Of a DNA stretch of 64,000 bases, positions 26,244 to 34,801 are shown one piece after another. The stretch is from Denitratisoma oestradiolicum (GTDB lineage Bacteria; Pseudomonadota; Gammaproteobacteria; Burkholderiales; Rhodocyclaceae), in the NCBI RefSeq assembly GCF_902813185.1, contig NZ_LR778301.1, forward strand, positions 2,866,001-2,930,000. The letters run 5' to 3'. The stretch's first letter is position 1, and the number at the start of each line of letters is the position of its first letter. Made by a program: the position numbers and the translations under genes. Below the pieces are notes generated by a model, which was not told the origin of the DNA, searched no databases, and was given only the letters and a program-made list of their open reading frames with translations.

Positions 26244-26789
26244 ATGTACGCCATTCCCGAGAAAATCGCCGCTGCCAACAAAGCCAACGTGGAAACCCTG
26301 CTGACGGTTGCCAACACTGCCTTCGCCAGCGCCGAGCGTCTGGCCGCACTCAACCTGAATACTGCCCGCTCCCTGCTGGAAGACGCCGTGGCCAACACCA
26401 AGACCCTCTTGGGCGCCAAGGATCCCCAGGAACTGATCGGTCTGCAAACCGCCCTGGCTCAGCCTACCGTGGAAAAGGCCGTGGCCTACTCCCGCAGCGT
26501 GTATGAAATCGCCAGCCAGACCCAGGAAGAACTGGGCAAGGTTCTGGAAGTCCAGTATGCCGAACTGAACAAGAATGTCGGCAACGTGCTGGATCTGGCC
26601 GCGAAGAATGCCCCCGCCGGCTCCGACGTGGCCGTGGCCGCCGTCAAGTCCGCCATGGCTGCCGCCAACTCCGCCTACGACAGCGTGACCAAGGCTGCCC
26701 GTCAGGTTGCCGAGATCACCGAAGCCAACGTGGCCGCCGCCACCAACGCCACGGTCAAGGCCGCCGCCAAGACGAAGAAGGCCGCCTGA
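26244..26789 (+). CDS. phaP: Phasin family protein
   Basis: The 181-residue, Ala-rich, mostly helical protein has a phasin_2-type N-terminus (IPEKIAAANKANVETLLTVAN) and a Lys/Ala-rich tail. Phasins coat polyhydroxyalkanoate granules and limit their size. AGGAG lies seven bases before the ATG. The strong promoter upstream fits an abundant granule protein. The gene stands alone between two terminators. Confidence 0.93.
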   Translation: MYAIPEKIAAANKANVETLLTVANTAFASAERLAALNLNTARSLLEDAVANTKTLLGAKDPQELIGLQTALAQPTVEKAVAYSRSVYEIASQTQEELGKVLEVQYAELNKNVGNVLDLAAKNAPAGSDVAVAAVKSAMAAANSAYDSVTKAARQVAEITEANVAAATNATVKAAAKTKKAA

Positions 26790-26838
26790 ATCGCGTAACC
26801 AGTTTGTCTCCTCCTCCGCCCCGCAATGGGACGGTTTC

Positions 26839-26870
26839 AAACCCCGATCTCACGATTGGGGTTTTTTTTA
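26839..26870 (+). terminator. Terminator after the phasin gene
   Basis: ACCCCGATC and GATTGGGGT pair around TCA with one G-U pair, followed by a long T-run. It ends phasin transcription just before the convergent gene. Confidence 0.85.
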
Positions 26871-26871
26871 T

Positions 26872-27618
26872 CTATTTTTCGGAGAAGGCCAGACTCATCC
26901 CGGCCACTTCGGCGCGAATCTCGGCCATGGCCGGCGCCACCTGGGCGTGAGCGCCCCGCACCCCCAATTCCACATGGCGGCCTTGGGTTTCGTCGCCGAA
27001 ACTGGGCAGGCTGAAGACCACGATGCCCGGGTAATCCCGCTCGATGCGCCGCATCAGTTCCAGCAGCATGCCCTCGTGGCCCTCCCAGACCAGGATGGCC
27101 TGCTCGGTCTCGTCGCGGCGATGGAAGCGGTCGGCATAGCGGGTGTCCAGCACCCACTCCACCATGGGCCAGGCCATCTGGGGAAAGCCCGGCACGAAGT
27201 GATGATCCCCGACACTGAAGCCGGGAATGCGGTTGAAGGAATTGGGGATGATGCGGCAACCGGCGGGGAAATCCCCCAGTTGCAGGCGGTTGGCCGTGAT
27301 CTCGACACCGAAGCGGGCACGTATTTCCGCCTCGGCCTCGGGGTGCAGCACCAGGGGTACGCCGGCGGCCTGGGCCGCCGCCTGGCGGGTGTGATCGTCC
27401 GGGGTCACGCCGATACCGCCGAAGCTGAAAACCACGTCGTCCCCGGCCAGACTCCGTTTCAGGGTCTCCACCAGGCGGGGCCGGTCGTCCCCCAGATAGC
27501 TCACCCAGTCCAGCACCAGGCCCCTAGCCGCCAGCAGTTCCACCAGCTTGGGGAAGTGCTTGTCCTGACGTTTGCCACGGATGATTTCATCCCCGATGAT
27601 CAAGGCGCCGAAGCCCAT
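26872..27618 (-). CDS. MoCF/CinA-N-domain protein
   Basis: The 248-residue protein begins MGFGALIIGDEI and contains VVFSFGGIGVTPDDHT, the signature of the molybdopterin-binding (MoaB/Mog/CinA N-terminal) fold. It lacks the C-terminal CinA nicotinamide-nucleotide deamidase domain. Related stand-alone proteins are annotated as competence/damage-inducible CinA-like; the biochemical role is uncertain. The gene follows the EI24 gene with a 10-bp gap. Confidence 0.8.
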   Translation of the reverse strand: MGFGALIIGDEIIRGKRQDKHFPKLVELLAARGLVLDWVSYLGDDRPRLVETLKRSLAGDDVVFSFGGIGVTPDDHTRQAAAQAAGVPLVLHPEAEAEIRARFGVEITANRLQLGDFPAGCRIIPNSFNRIPGFSVGDHHFVPGFPQMAWPMVEWVLDTRYADRFHRRDETEQAILVWEGHEGMLLELMRRIERDYPGIVVFSLPSFGDETQGRHVELGVRGAHAQVAPAMAEIRAEVAGMSLAFSEK

Positions 27619-27628
27619 GGGTCGCTCC

Positions 27629-28348
27629 TTATTGACTCACCACGGCCCCTCCGCGCAGGCGGCGCAGGGCTTCCAGGGTGTAGTGGGTAAACAGCAGAGC
27701 CGCCAGGGCCGGGGCCAGTAGCCCGGCCAGGGGCACGGGGGCCAGCAAGGCCGGTACCGCGCCCAGGATCAGCAGGCGCTGGGCGTGGTCTCGCCGCAGA
27801 TTCCTGGCCTCATGGGCCGTGGCGTGGAGGGCCAGGCAGTCCGGCGCGAAGGTGCGCCGGTTGAGCCAGGCCACCCAATACACCGGCAGCACCAGGGCCA
27901 GGCCCGGCACCAGCCAGAGGGGCAGGGTCAGCAGCCAGCCCAGGGTGAAACCCAGGGCCGCCGCCAGTCCATTGACCAGGGAAGCCAGCAGGCTGTCGCG
28001 GCCCATGGGCGCCAGCTCTCTGTAATCGTCCCGGGCCACGGCGGCGATCAACCAGGGCACCACCACGATGCCGGCCAGCAGGGTGGCCAGGAGATAGGCC
28101 AGGGCCAGCAGGCTCAGGGCGCTGCCCAGGGTAGCGAGGAAGCCAGCCAGCCCCGGCCAGTCCCACGACAGCAGCCAGGACAGGGGGGGCAGGTCCAGCA
28201 AGGCATCCCTGAACCAGGGGTACAGCCAAGGGGACAATCCTCCACCCACCACCAGGGCCAGCAGGGCCGGCGTCAGCAGATAGCCCCAGATCCGGGGCCG
28301 GGTCAGGCTGTGGAGGCTGCGCACCAGGGCCAGCAGCACTTCATCCAT
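27629..28348 (-). CDS. EI24-domain membrane protein
   Basis: The 239-residue protein has four or more hydrophobic segments and the EI24/CysZ-like pattern (LLTLPLWLVPGLALVLPVYWVAWLNRRTF). CysZ members transport sulfate, but this branch is not assigned. The start overlaps the end of hrpA by 8 bp, so the genes are probably co-transcribed. Confidence 0.75.
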   Translation of the reverse strand: MDEVLLALVRSLHSLTRPRIWGYLLTPALLALVVGGGLSPWLYPWFRDALLDLPPLSWLLSWDWPGLAGFLATLGSALSLLALAYLLATLLAGIVVVPWLIAAVARDDYRELAPMGRDSLLASLVNGLAAALGFTLGWLLTLPLWLVPGLALVLPVYWVAWLNRRTFAPDCLALHATAHEARNLRRDHAQRLLILGAVPALLAPVPLAGLLAPALAALLFTHYTLEALRRLRGGAVVSQ

Positions 28349-31300
28349 GGCGCCCCTCCCACATTTTCTGCAAGCGTTTCACCGAGACCGGCGAAGGCGT
28401 CTTCAGTTCCTGGGCAAACAGGGTCACCCGCAGCTCCTCCAGCAACCAGCGGAATTCCTCCATGAAGGGATCGGCCACGCCGCTCCTGGCCTGGACCCCG
28501 CGCTCCCGCTCGAAGGGCCGGGCCAGGGCCTGCCAGTCGGCCAGCAACCGCTCATCCCGGGCCGGATCGCTCCGGGCCTTTTCCAGGCGCAGGGCTGCCG
28601 CCTTCAGATAGCGGGGGTAATGGGCCAGCCGTTCCCAGGGCACGGCCAGGATGAACTGCCGGCCCAGCAAGGCGGCCACCTGGGCCTGGATGTCGGCGCA
28701 GGCGGCGGGAAAAGCCTTGGCCATGGCCGCCAGCTTTTTTTGCAGCAGGCCATGCTCGGTCAGCACCGTGCCCACCAGCCGGGCCACTTCCTGGGCCACC
28801 AGGGTCATGCGGCCCTTGGCCGCCACCACCCGGGCCTCGAAGTCGGCCTGATGGGCCGGCAGGGGCGCCATCATGCAGGTGCGCTCCAGGGTCGCGGCCA
28901 CCAGTTGATCCTTCAGCTCCTTCTCGGTGCCCAGGCTCATGAACTGCATGCCCAGTTCCCGGGGCAGGCTCTTTTCGATGAACTTCACCTGCTCCTTCAG
29001 GGCCAGGGCGAAGAGCCGGCGCAGACCGGCCCGATGCTTCTCGCGGGCCTTGTCCTCAGTGTCGAAGGCCCGCAAGGCGACGCTTTCGCCCTCATCCACC
29101 AAGGCCGGGAAACCGATCACCTCCCGCCCCCCCACCTTCACCTCCATCAGCTCCGGCAACTCGCCGAAGCTCCAGGCGGTGAGGCCCGTCAGTTCGCCCT
29201 CGCCAGCCTCGGTCTTCACCTCGGCTTGGGCGAAGCCCTGCTCCACCCGGCTGCCATACTGGGCGCGCAATTCGGGCAGGGAGCGGGAAAACCCCAAGGT
29301 GCCGCCATGCTCGTCAATGAGGCGGAAATTCATGGCCAGATGGGGCCGCAATTCGCCGACACGGAAAGCATCCAGGGGCAGCTTCATGGCCAGGGTGTCT
29401 TCCACGGCCCCGGTCAGAGCCTTGACCAGGGGCAGATCCCCCTCCCAGTCCCGATCGCAGAATTTTTCCGCGAAGCCGTCCAGGGGTTGCAGGCGATGGC
29501 GGTATTTCTGGGGCAGGGTCTTCAGCAGAGCGATGACCTTTTCCTTCAGCAGTCCCGGCACCAGCCATTCGCAGCGGGTGGCCGGCACCTGATTGAGGGC
29601 CACCAGGGGCAGGGAGAGGGTCACCCCATCATCCGTGGCGCCGGGGTCGTGCTTGTAGCTCAGCTTGTATTTCTGCCCGCGATGCTCCAGATGGGGCGGG
29701 AAGGCATCGGTGGTGATGCCCTCGGCCTCGTGGCGCATCAACTGCTCCTTTTGCAGGAACAGCAGCTTCGGGTCGGCCTGCTCCGCCTCACGGCGCCAGC
29801 GCTCGAAGGCCGCCAGACTGACGATGCCCTCGGGCAGCTTGGCATCGTAGAAGGCGTGGATCAGTTCCTCGTCCACCAGCACGTCGGGGCGGCGGGACTT
29901 GTGCTCCAGCTTTTCGATTTCCCGCATCAGCTTCTGATTGTGCTGGAGGAAACGCCACTGCTTCAGCCAGTCCTCCCCCACCTCACCCCGCACCAGGGCT
30001 TCCCGGATCAGAATCTCGCGGCTGAGTTTGGCGTCCCGGGGACCGTAGTTAACCCGCCGCCGGCCATGGATCAGCAGGCCGTGCAGGGTCACCCGTTCCC
30101 AGGCCACCACCTGGCCCGGCCCTTTTTCCCAGTGGGGTTCGAAGACATGGCTGCGGATCAGGTGGGCGCCCACCTCCTCCAGCCATTCCGGTTCGATGCG
30201 GGCCACGCAGCGGGCGAACAGCCGGGAGGTTTCCACCAGTTCCGCCGCCACGATCCAGCGCCCGGCCTTCTTCACCAGAGCAGAGCCGGGGTGGATGAAG
30301 TACTTGATGCCCCGTGCCCCCAGATAGTTCTGCTCCTCCTCGCTCTTCAGGCCGAGATGGCCCAAGAGGCCCGTGAGCAGGGCCTTGTGGATCGCCTCGT
30401 AGGAGCCCGGAACCTGATTTTCCTTCCAGCCATGTTCCGTACACAGCACATGGAGTTGCGCGTGCACGTCCCGCCACTCCCGCATGCGCATCCAGGAAAT
30501 GAACTCCCGCTTGCACCATTGGCGCTGCTTGTTGCTGGTTTCGTGTTTCCACACCTCGTCGGCGGCGTTCCACAGCTTGAGCCAGGTGAGAAACTCGGAC
30601 TTCTCGTCCTTCCATTTGGCATGGGCCTGATCGGCGCTGCCCGCCGCTTCCTGGGGGCGCTCCCGGGGGTCCTGCACCGACAGGGCGGCGGCGATCACCA
30701 GCATTTCCTTCAGACAGCCCCGCTCCCGGGCCGCCAGGATCATGCGACCGATCTTCGGGTCAAGCGGAAGCTTGGCGAGTCCCTCGCCAAGCGCAGTCAA
30801 CTGCCATCTCCCCTGCCCCCTTCCCGAGGAAGGGGGTGACTGGTCACCTCCCCCGCCTGGCGGGAGAGGAAGGGAGGGGGTGTTTTCATTGGCCCCCTGG
30901 GTGCTTTGCGTTTCACGCAAAGCACCCAGCTCCGCCAGCAACTGATAGCCATCGGCCACCATGCGCGGCGGGGGCGCTTCCAGGAAGGGGAAGTCTTCCA
31001 CGTCCCCCAGATGCAGGGACTTCATGCGCAGGATCACCCCGGCCAGCGAAGAGCGCAGGATTTCCGGGTCCGTGTGGGCGGGCCGCTTGTTGAAATCCTC
31101 TTCGGCGTAAAGGCGAAAGCACACGCCGGACGAAACCCGGCCGCAGCGCCCGGCCCGCTGCTTGGCCGCCGACTGGGCCACCGGCTCCACCTGCAACTGT
31201 TCCACCTTGTTGCGATGGCTGTAACGCTTGACCCGGGCCAGGCCGGCGTCGATCACATAGCGGATGCCCGGCACGGTGAGGGACGTTTCCGCCACATTGG

Positions 31301-32426
31301 TGGCCAGCACCACCCGCCGCCCCTGGTGACCGGCGAACACCCGGCTCTGCTCCTGGGCCGACTGGCGGGCGAACAGGGGCAGGATCTCCAGCCCCGGCGG
31401 ATGGTGCTTGCGCAGGGCTTCCGCCGCCTCCCGTATCTCCCGCTCCCCGGGCAGGAACACCAGCACATCCCCCGGCCCTTCCCGGTGGGCCTCGCTCACC
31501 GCCTCGACAATCGCATCGTTGATATCGCCTTCCCCCCTCCCCCTTCCCAAGGAAGGGGGTGACGGGTGTTCGCCGCTGCGCGGCTCCGTGCTCGTGGCTG
31601 GCCCCGCCTTGGGGCGGCCCGGCGGCGGGGCCGGGGTTTCCTCCCAGGGCCGGTAGCGCACCTCGATGGGATACAGCCGGCCCGAGACTTCGAACACCGG
31701 GCAATCGTTGAAGTGCTTGCTGAAGCGCTCCGCGTCCAGGGTGGCCGAGGTGACGATCACCTTCAGATCCGGCCGCCGGGGCAGCAACTGCTTCAGGTAG
31801 CCCAGCAGGAAATCGATGTTCAGGCTGCGCTCGTGAGCCTCGTCGAGGATGATGGTGTCGTAGGCACGGAGCAGCGGATCGCCCTGGGTTTCCGCCAGCA
31901 GGATGCCGTCCGTCATCAGCTTGATGTAGGTGTCGGACGAGGCCTTGTCGGTGAAGCGGATCTTGAAGCCCACATACTTGCCCAGCTCGCTCTTCAGTTC
32001 CTGGGCGATGCGCGTGGCCGTGGCCCGGGCCGCGATGCGGCGGGGCTGGGTGTGGCCGATCAGCCCGGCACAGCCCCGGCCCATCTCCAGGCAGATCTTG
32101 GGCAACTGGGTGGTCTTGCCCGAACCCGTCTCGCCGCAGATCACCACCACCTGGTTATCGCGGATGGCCTGGGCGATCTCCTCGCGCCGGGTATTGACCG
32201 GCAGGGCCTCGTCGTAGGTGATCGTGGGACGCGCCGCCAGCCGTGCGGCCAGACGGGCCTCGGCGGCAGTGGCGCCCCGGGGACTGCCCCGCTCGGCCTG
32301 AGCGGAGCGGCCGGGCTTCCTGCCGGCGCGGACGTCCTCGCGGCCCGGGGAAACGGAAATGTCGGCGTCAACGCCGGGCTGACGGTCGACCAACAAGCGC
32401 CGCAGGTTTTTAAGATCAGAACTCAC
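28341..32426 (-). CDS. hrpA: ATP-dependent RNA helicase HrpA with two repeat-derived inserts
   Basis: The 1361-residue DEAH-box helicase has Walker A GETGSGKTT near residue 100, DEAHERS near 195, helicase-C, HA2, OB and a long DUF3418 C-terminal region, the layout of E. coli HrpA. Two stretches do not belong to the family: about residues 268-299 (GEHPSPPSLGRGRGEG) and about 500-542 (TPSLPLPPGGGG). Both coincide with GC-rich palindromes at 31539-31559 and 30816-30929, and both keep the frame open. The GTG start at 32426 overlaps the integron integrase stop (GTGA). Confidence 0.92.
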   Translation of the reverse strand: MSSDLKNLRRLLVDRQPGVDADISVSPGREDVRAGRKPGRSAQAERGSPRGATAAEARLAARLAARPTITYDEALPVNTRREEIAQAIRDNQVVVICGETGSGKTTQLPKICLEMGRGCAGLIGHTQPRRIAARATATRIAQELKSELGKYVGFKIRFTDKASSDTYIKLMTDGILLAETQGDPLLRAYDTIILDEAHERSLNIDFLLGYLKQLLPRRPDLKVIVTSATLDAERFSKHFNDCPVFEVSGRLYPIEVRYRPWEETPAPPPGRPKAGPATSTEPRSGEHPSPPSLGRGRGEGDINDAIVEAVSEAHREGPGDVLVFLPGEREIREAAEALRKHHPPGLEILPLFARQSAQEQSRVFAGHQGRRVVLATNVAETSLTVPGIRYVIDAGLARVKRYSHRNKVEQLQVEPVAQSAAKQRAGRCGRVSSGVCFRLYAEEDFNKRPAHTDPEILRSSLAGVILRMKSLHLGDVEDFPFLEAPPPRMVADGYQLLAELGALRETQSTQGANENTPSLPLPPGGGGDQSPPSSGRGQGRWQLTALGEGLAKLPLDPKIGRMILAARERGCLKEMLVIAAALSVQDPRERPQEAAGSADQAHAKWKDEKSEFLTWLKLWNAADEVWKHETSNKQRQWCKREFISWMRMREWRDVHAQLHVLCTEHGWKENQVPGSYEAIHKALLTGLLGHLGLKSEEEQNYLGARGIKYFIHPGSALVKKAGRWIVAAELVETSRLFARCVARIEPEWLEEVGAHLIRSHVFEPHWEKGPGQVVAWERVTLHGLLIHGRRRVNYGPRDAKLSREILIREALVRGEVGEDWLKQWRFLQHNQKLMREIEKLEHKSRRPDVLVDEELIHAFYDAKLPEGIVSLAAFERWRREAEQADPKLLFLQKEQLMRHEAEGITTDAFPPHLEHRGQKYKLSYKHDPGATDDGVTLSLPLVALNQVPATRCEWLVPGLLKEKVIALLKTLPQKYRHRLQPLDGFAEKFCDRDWEGDLPLVKALTGAVEDTLAMKLPLDAFRVGELRPHLAMNFRLIDEHGGTLGFSRSLPELRAQYGSRVEQGFAQAEVKTEAGEGELTGLTAWSFGELPELMEVKVGGREVIGFPALVDEGESVALRAFDTEDKAREKHRAGLRRLFALALKEQVKFIEKSLPRELGMQFMSLGTEKELKDQLVAATLERTCMMAPLPAHQADFEARVVAAKGRMTLVAQEVARLVGTVLTEHGLLQKKLAAMAKAFPAACADIQAQVAALLGRQFILAVPWERLAHYPRYLKAAALRLEKARSDPARDERLLADWQALARPFERERGVQARSGVADPFMEEFRWLLEELRVTLFAQELKTPSPVSVKRLQKMWEGRHG
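30816..30929. repeat. Palindromic repeat inside hrpA (second insert)
   Basis: CCCCCTTCC/GGAAGGGGG (30816-30836) is followed by further G-rich blocks and a perfect 15-bp hairpin, 30897-30911 with 30915-30929 and a TTC loop. All of it is translated in frame within hrpA. Confidence 0.85.
31539..31640. repeat. Palindromic repeat inside hrpA (first insert)
   Basis: The same 9-bp stem, CCCCCTTCC/GGAAGGGGG, occurs at 31539-31559, followed by GC-rich sequence to about 31640. It encodes a Pro/Gly/Arg-rich segment in the helicase domain region that other HrpA proteins lack. Confidence 0.8.
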
Positions 32427-33421
32427 AGATGATCAAGGGGACTGACAACACCCTTGCCGCCCCGATTGAGCACATGGGTGTAGATCATGGTGGTGGAAAC
32501 GTCGGAATGGCCCAGCAGTTCCTGCACGGTGCGAATGTCGTAACCCGACTCCAGCAGATGGGTGGCGAAGGAATGGCGCAGGGTATGGGTACTGGCCGGT
32601 TTGGCGATGCCGGCCATACCCAGGCACTTCTTGATGGCCCGTTGCAGCGCGGTTTCATGGGTATGGTGGCGGCGTTCGATGCCCGTGCGTGGATCAACCG
32701 AAAGCTCACGGGAAGGAAACACCCAGAACCAGCCCCATTCCAGCGCCGCCTTGGGATACTTTTTCTCCAGTGCATCAGGCATCCACACGCCCGGCCGTCC
32801 GGCGGCCCGGTCCCCCTCCCAGATGGCACGCACTTTCACCAGATGGGCCTGCAAATCCGCCACCAGGGCCTGGGGCAGCATGGTCACCCTATCCTTGCCG
32901 CCCTTGCCGTCCCGCACCAGCACCTCGCCCCGGGCGAAATCCACGTCTTTCACCCGCAAACGCACCGCCTCCATCAGGCGCATGCCCGTGCCGTAAAGCA
33001 AACGGGCCATGAGGCCGTGGGTGCCTTCCATCAAGGCCAGCAGCCGCTGTACCTCCTGTCGGGAAAGCACCGCCGGCAAGCGCTGGGGCTTCTTGGCCCG
33101 GACCACCTCCTTCAGCCAGGGCAGATCCACCTTCAATATCTCGCGATAGAGAAAGAGCAGGGAGGACAGGGCCTGATGCTGGGTGGCCGCCGCCACATTG
33201 CCCTCCACGGCCAGATGGGTAAGAAAGGCCGTCACCTCCGTCTCCCCCATCTCGGCAGGATGGCGCTTGTCATGAAACAGAATAAAGCGTCTAATCCAGC
33301 CGACATAAGCACGCTCGGTTCGCAGACTGTAATGCCGAACCCGCAGCGCCGCTCGAACCTCATCCAGCAGCCTGGGCTTGGGGGAATCAATGGGTGCAGG
33401 ATAATCCGGGGAGACTGTCAT
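32423..33421 (-). CDS. intI: Integron integrase (IntI)
   Basis: The 332-residue tyrosine recombinase inserts and excises gene cassettes at attI and attC. Catalytic residues are Arg148 (GTGMRLMEA), His279/Arg282 (HTLRHS), His305 (LLGHSD) and Tyr314 (MIYTH). The segment KKYPKAALEWGWFWVFPS (residues 220-237) is the extra helix found only in integron integrases. The ATG at 33421 is preferred over a TTG at 33460. The gene reads away from the cassettes, as expected, and ends inside the hrpA start. Confidence 0.95.
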   Translation of the reverse strand: MTVSPDYPAPIDSPKPRLLDEVRAALRVRHYSLRTERAYVGWIRRFILFHDKRHPAEMGETEVTAFLTHLAVEGNVAAATQHQALSSLLFLYREILKVDLPWLKEVVRAKKPQRLPAVLSRQEVQRLLALMEGTHGLMARLLYGTGMRLMEAVRLRVKDVDFARGEVLVRDGKGGKDRVTMLPQALVADLQAHLVKVRAIWEGDRAAGRPGVWMPDALEKKYPKAALEWGWFWVFPSRELSVDPRTGIERRHHTHETALQRAIKKCLGMAGIAKPASTHTLRHSFATHLLESGYDIRTVQELLGHSDVSTTMIYTHVLNRGGKGVVSPLDHL

Positions 33422-33525
33422 GATAAAAATTTGCAGTCCTGAGAAATCAATAAATTGCAAAACAGAAGTACGGATTATACAGAGCCCAGAAAGTCATTAC
33501 ACGACACTTATGCTGTCGACATTAC

Positions 33526-33532
33526 GTTGGGC
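33526..33532 (+). promoter_or_regulatory. Putative attI core site
   Basis: GTTGGGC fits the GTTRRRY recombination core and lies 105 bp upstream of the integrase ATG, at the start of the cassette side. I identify it as the attI crossover by position and core match only. Confidence 0.6.
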
Positions 33533-33661
33533 CTCTTAGACCTCAGCACTGCATCGACGATGAAAGCATTACATGAATCGTTCGTGAGACACCTGCCAAT
33601 ACGCAAAGACCGCCACCCTGCAAGCAAATGCGGCGACCGACTTGATTTCCGCACTGGCAAT

Positions 33662-34726
33662 TCAACCCCTCAGGCAATCGTATTCCGTGCAGGCATCAGC
33701 TTCAAACCCATTCGGCTGACCGAGCGCCCAGGCAATGGCTTCGCGCAGCCGGGCCAACGCATCGCGGCTTTCCGGTAAATAGTCCCCATAGGCGTGGAAC
33801 TCGTGGTTCATATGCGTCCAGACATCCAAGCGCACCCGGCTACCCTGGGCGGCAACCGTCGCCGCAAAATCACGGATCATGTCGACGAGGATTTCCTTGC
33901 CGCCGGCCTGCAGGTATATCGGCCCCAGATCGTGGAAATCCTGGCAGATCGGCGACAGTTCGGCGTCGCTCAGGATCTGGTCGCCTTTGAGCCAGTCTGC
34001 GAACTGCAAGGTCATGTAGCCCTGAACGAGGTCGTAGGGATCGTTGCCGAACTGGCTCTCGCCTCGCCGGCCAACATCGGTCCACGGGCTGAGGCCAAGT
34101 GTCAGTGCTGGTTTAGGCAACCCTGCCTGGTGCAGCCTGACCAGGGTCATCAAGGCCAGGTGGCCACCAGCCGAATCTCCGCAGAGCACGATTGTCGCCG
34201 GGTCGATACCACGTTCGAGCAGATAGTTGTATGCCGCCAGGCCATCTTCGAGTTGTGCCGGGTGCGGGTGCTCTGGCGTCAACCGGTAGTCCGGGGCGAA
34301 CACCGCGGCGCCCAGCGTGTGGGCAAGGCAGGCGGTGAAATGATGCGACACGCCGGCGTAAAAGGTGTAGCCACCGCCATGAAAATGAAGCAGTGTGGCG
34401 TCGCTGTGGCGAACCTGCGGTACGAACCAGTGGCCGCGCGGCTCGCATTCTCCAGTGGGCCGGACATCGACATCGGGAAAGGTTTCGAGCAGCGCATAGA
34501 GGCTGTCGAAATAGGCCCGGCTGGCCGCGATGTCGTTGCTCAGACGAAAAGCATGGTTGAACTGGGCACGGATATACAGCGTTCCGTATTCGACGAGGAA
34601 AGGCCACTCTGCCACGAGCCGCCGGCCCAGCGCACGCCGGATCAGCACCTTGGCCGCGATCCACCCCGAAATCGCCATGCTTCGCAGCTTGTGTGAAACA
34701 CGGCCCTGAATTATCGTTTTTTTCAT
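33662..34726 (-). CDS. Alpha/beta hydrolase, hormone-sensitive-lipase type
   Basis: The 354-residue hydrolase has an oxyanion-hole motif HGGG (116-119), nucleophile Ser185 in GDSAGG and a probable catalytic His308 in MNHEFH, so it should cleave carboxylic esters; the substrate is unknown. The ATG at 34726 is chosen for the GGAG seven bases upstream. It is divergent from the AraC gene, which probably controls it. It lies in the first integron cassette but points back towards intI, unlike typical cassette genes. Confidence 0.85.
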   Translation of the reverse strand: MKKTIIQGRVSHKLRSMAISGWIAAKVLIRRALGRRLVAEWPFLVEYGTLYIRAQFNHAFRLSNDIAASRAYFDSLYALLETFPDVDVRPTGECEPRGHWFVPQVRHSDATLLHFHGGGYTFYAGVSHHFTACLAHTLGAAVFAPDYRLTPEHPHPAQLEDGLAAYNYLLERGIDPATIVLCGDSAGGHLALMTLVRLHQAGLPKPALTLGLSPWTDVGRRGESQFGNDPYDLVQGYMTLQFADWLKGDQILSDAELSPICQDFHDLGPIYLQAGGKEILVDMIRDFAATVAAQGSRVRLDVWTHMNHEFHAYGDYLPESRDALARLREAIAWALGQPNGFEADACTEYDCLRG

Positions 34727-34801
34727 CTGAAGCTCCGACGTTTGCATTGCCGCCATGTTGCCGACGACGTATTTCCCTTGCTAGAACGGAAACGACATCG
34801 A

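Noticed and set aside
28347..30839. 830-codon plus-strand frame opposite hrpA
   Set aside because: It is a GC-driven shadow of hrpA with no recognisable domain.
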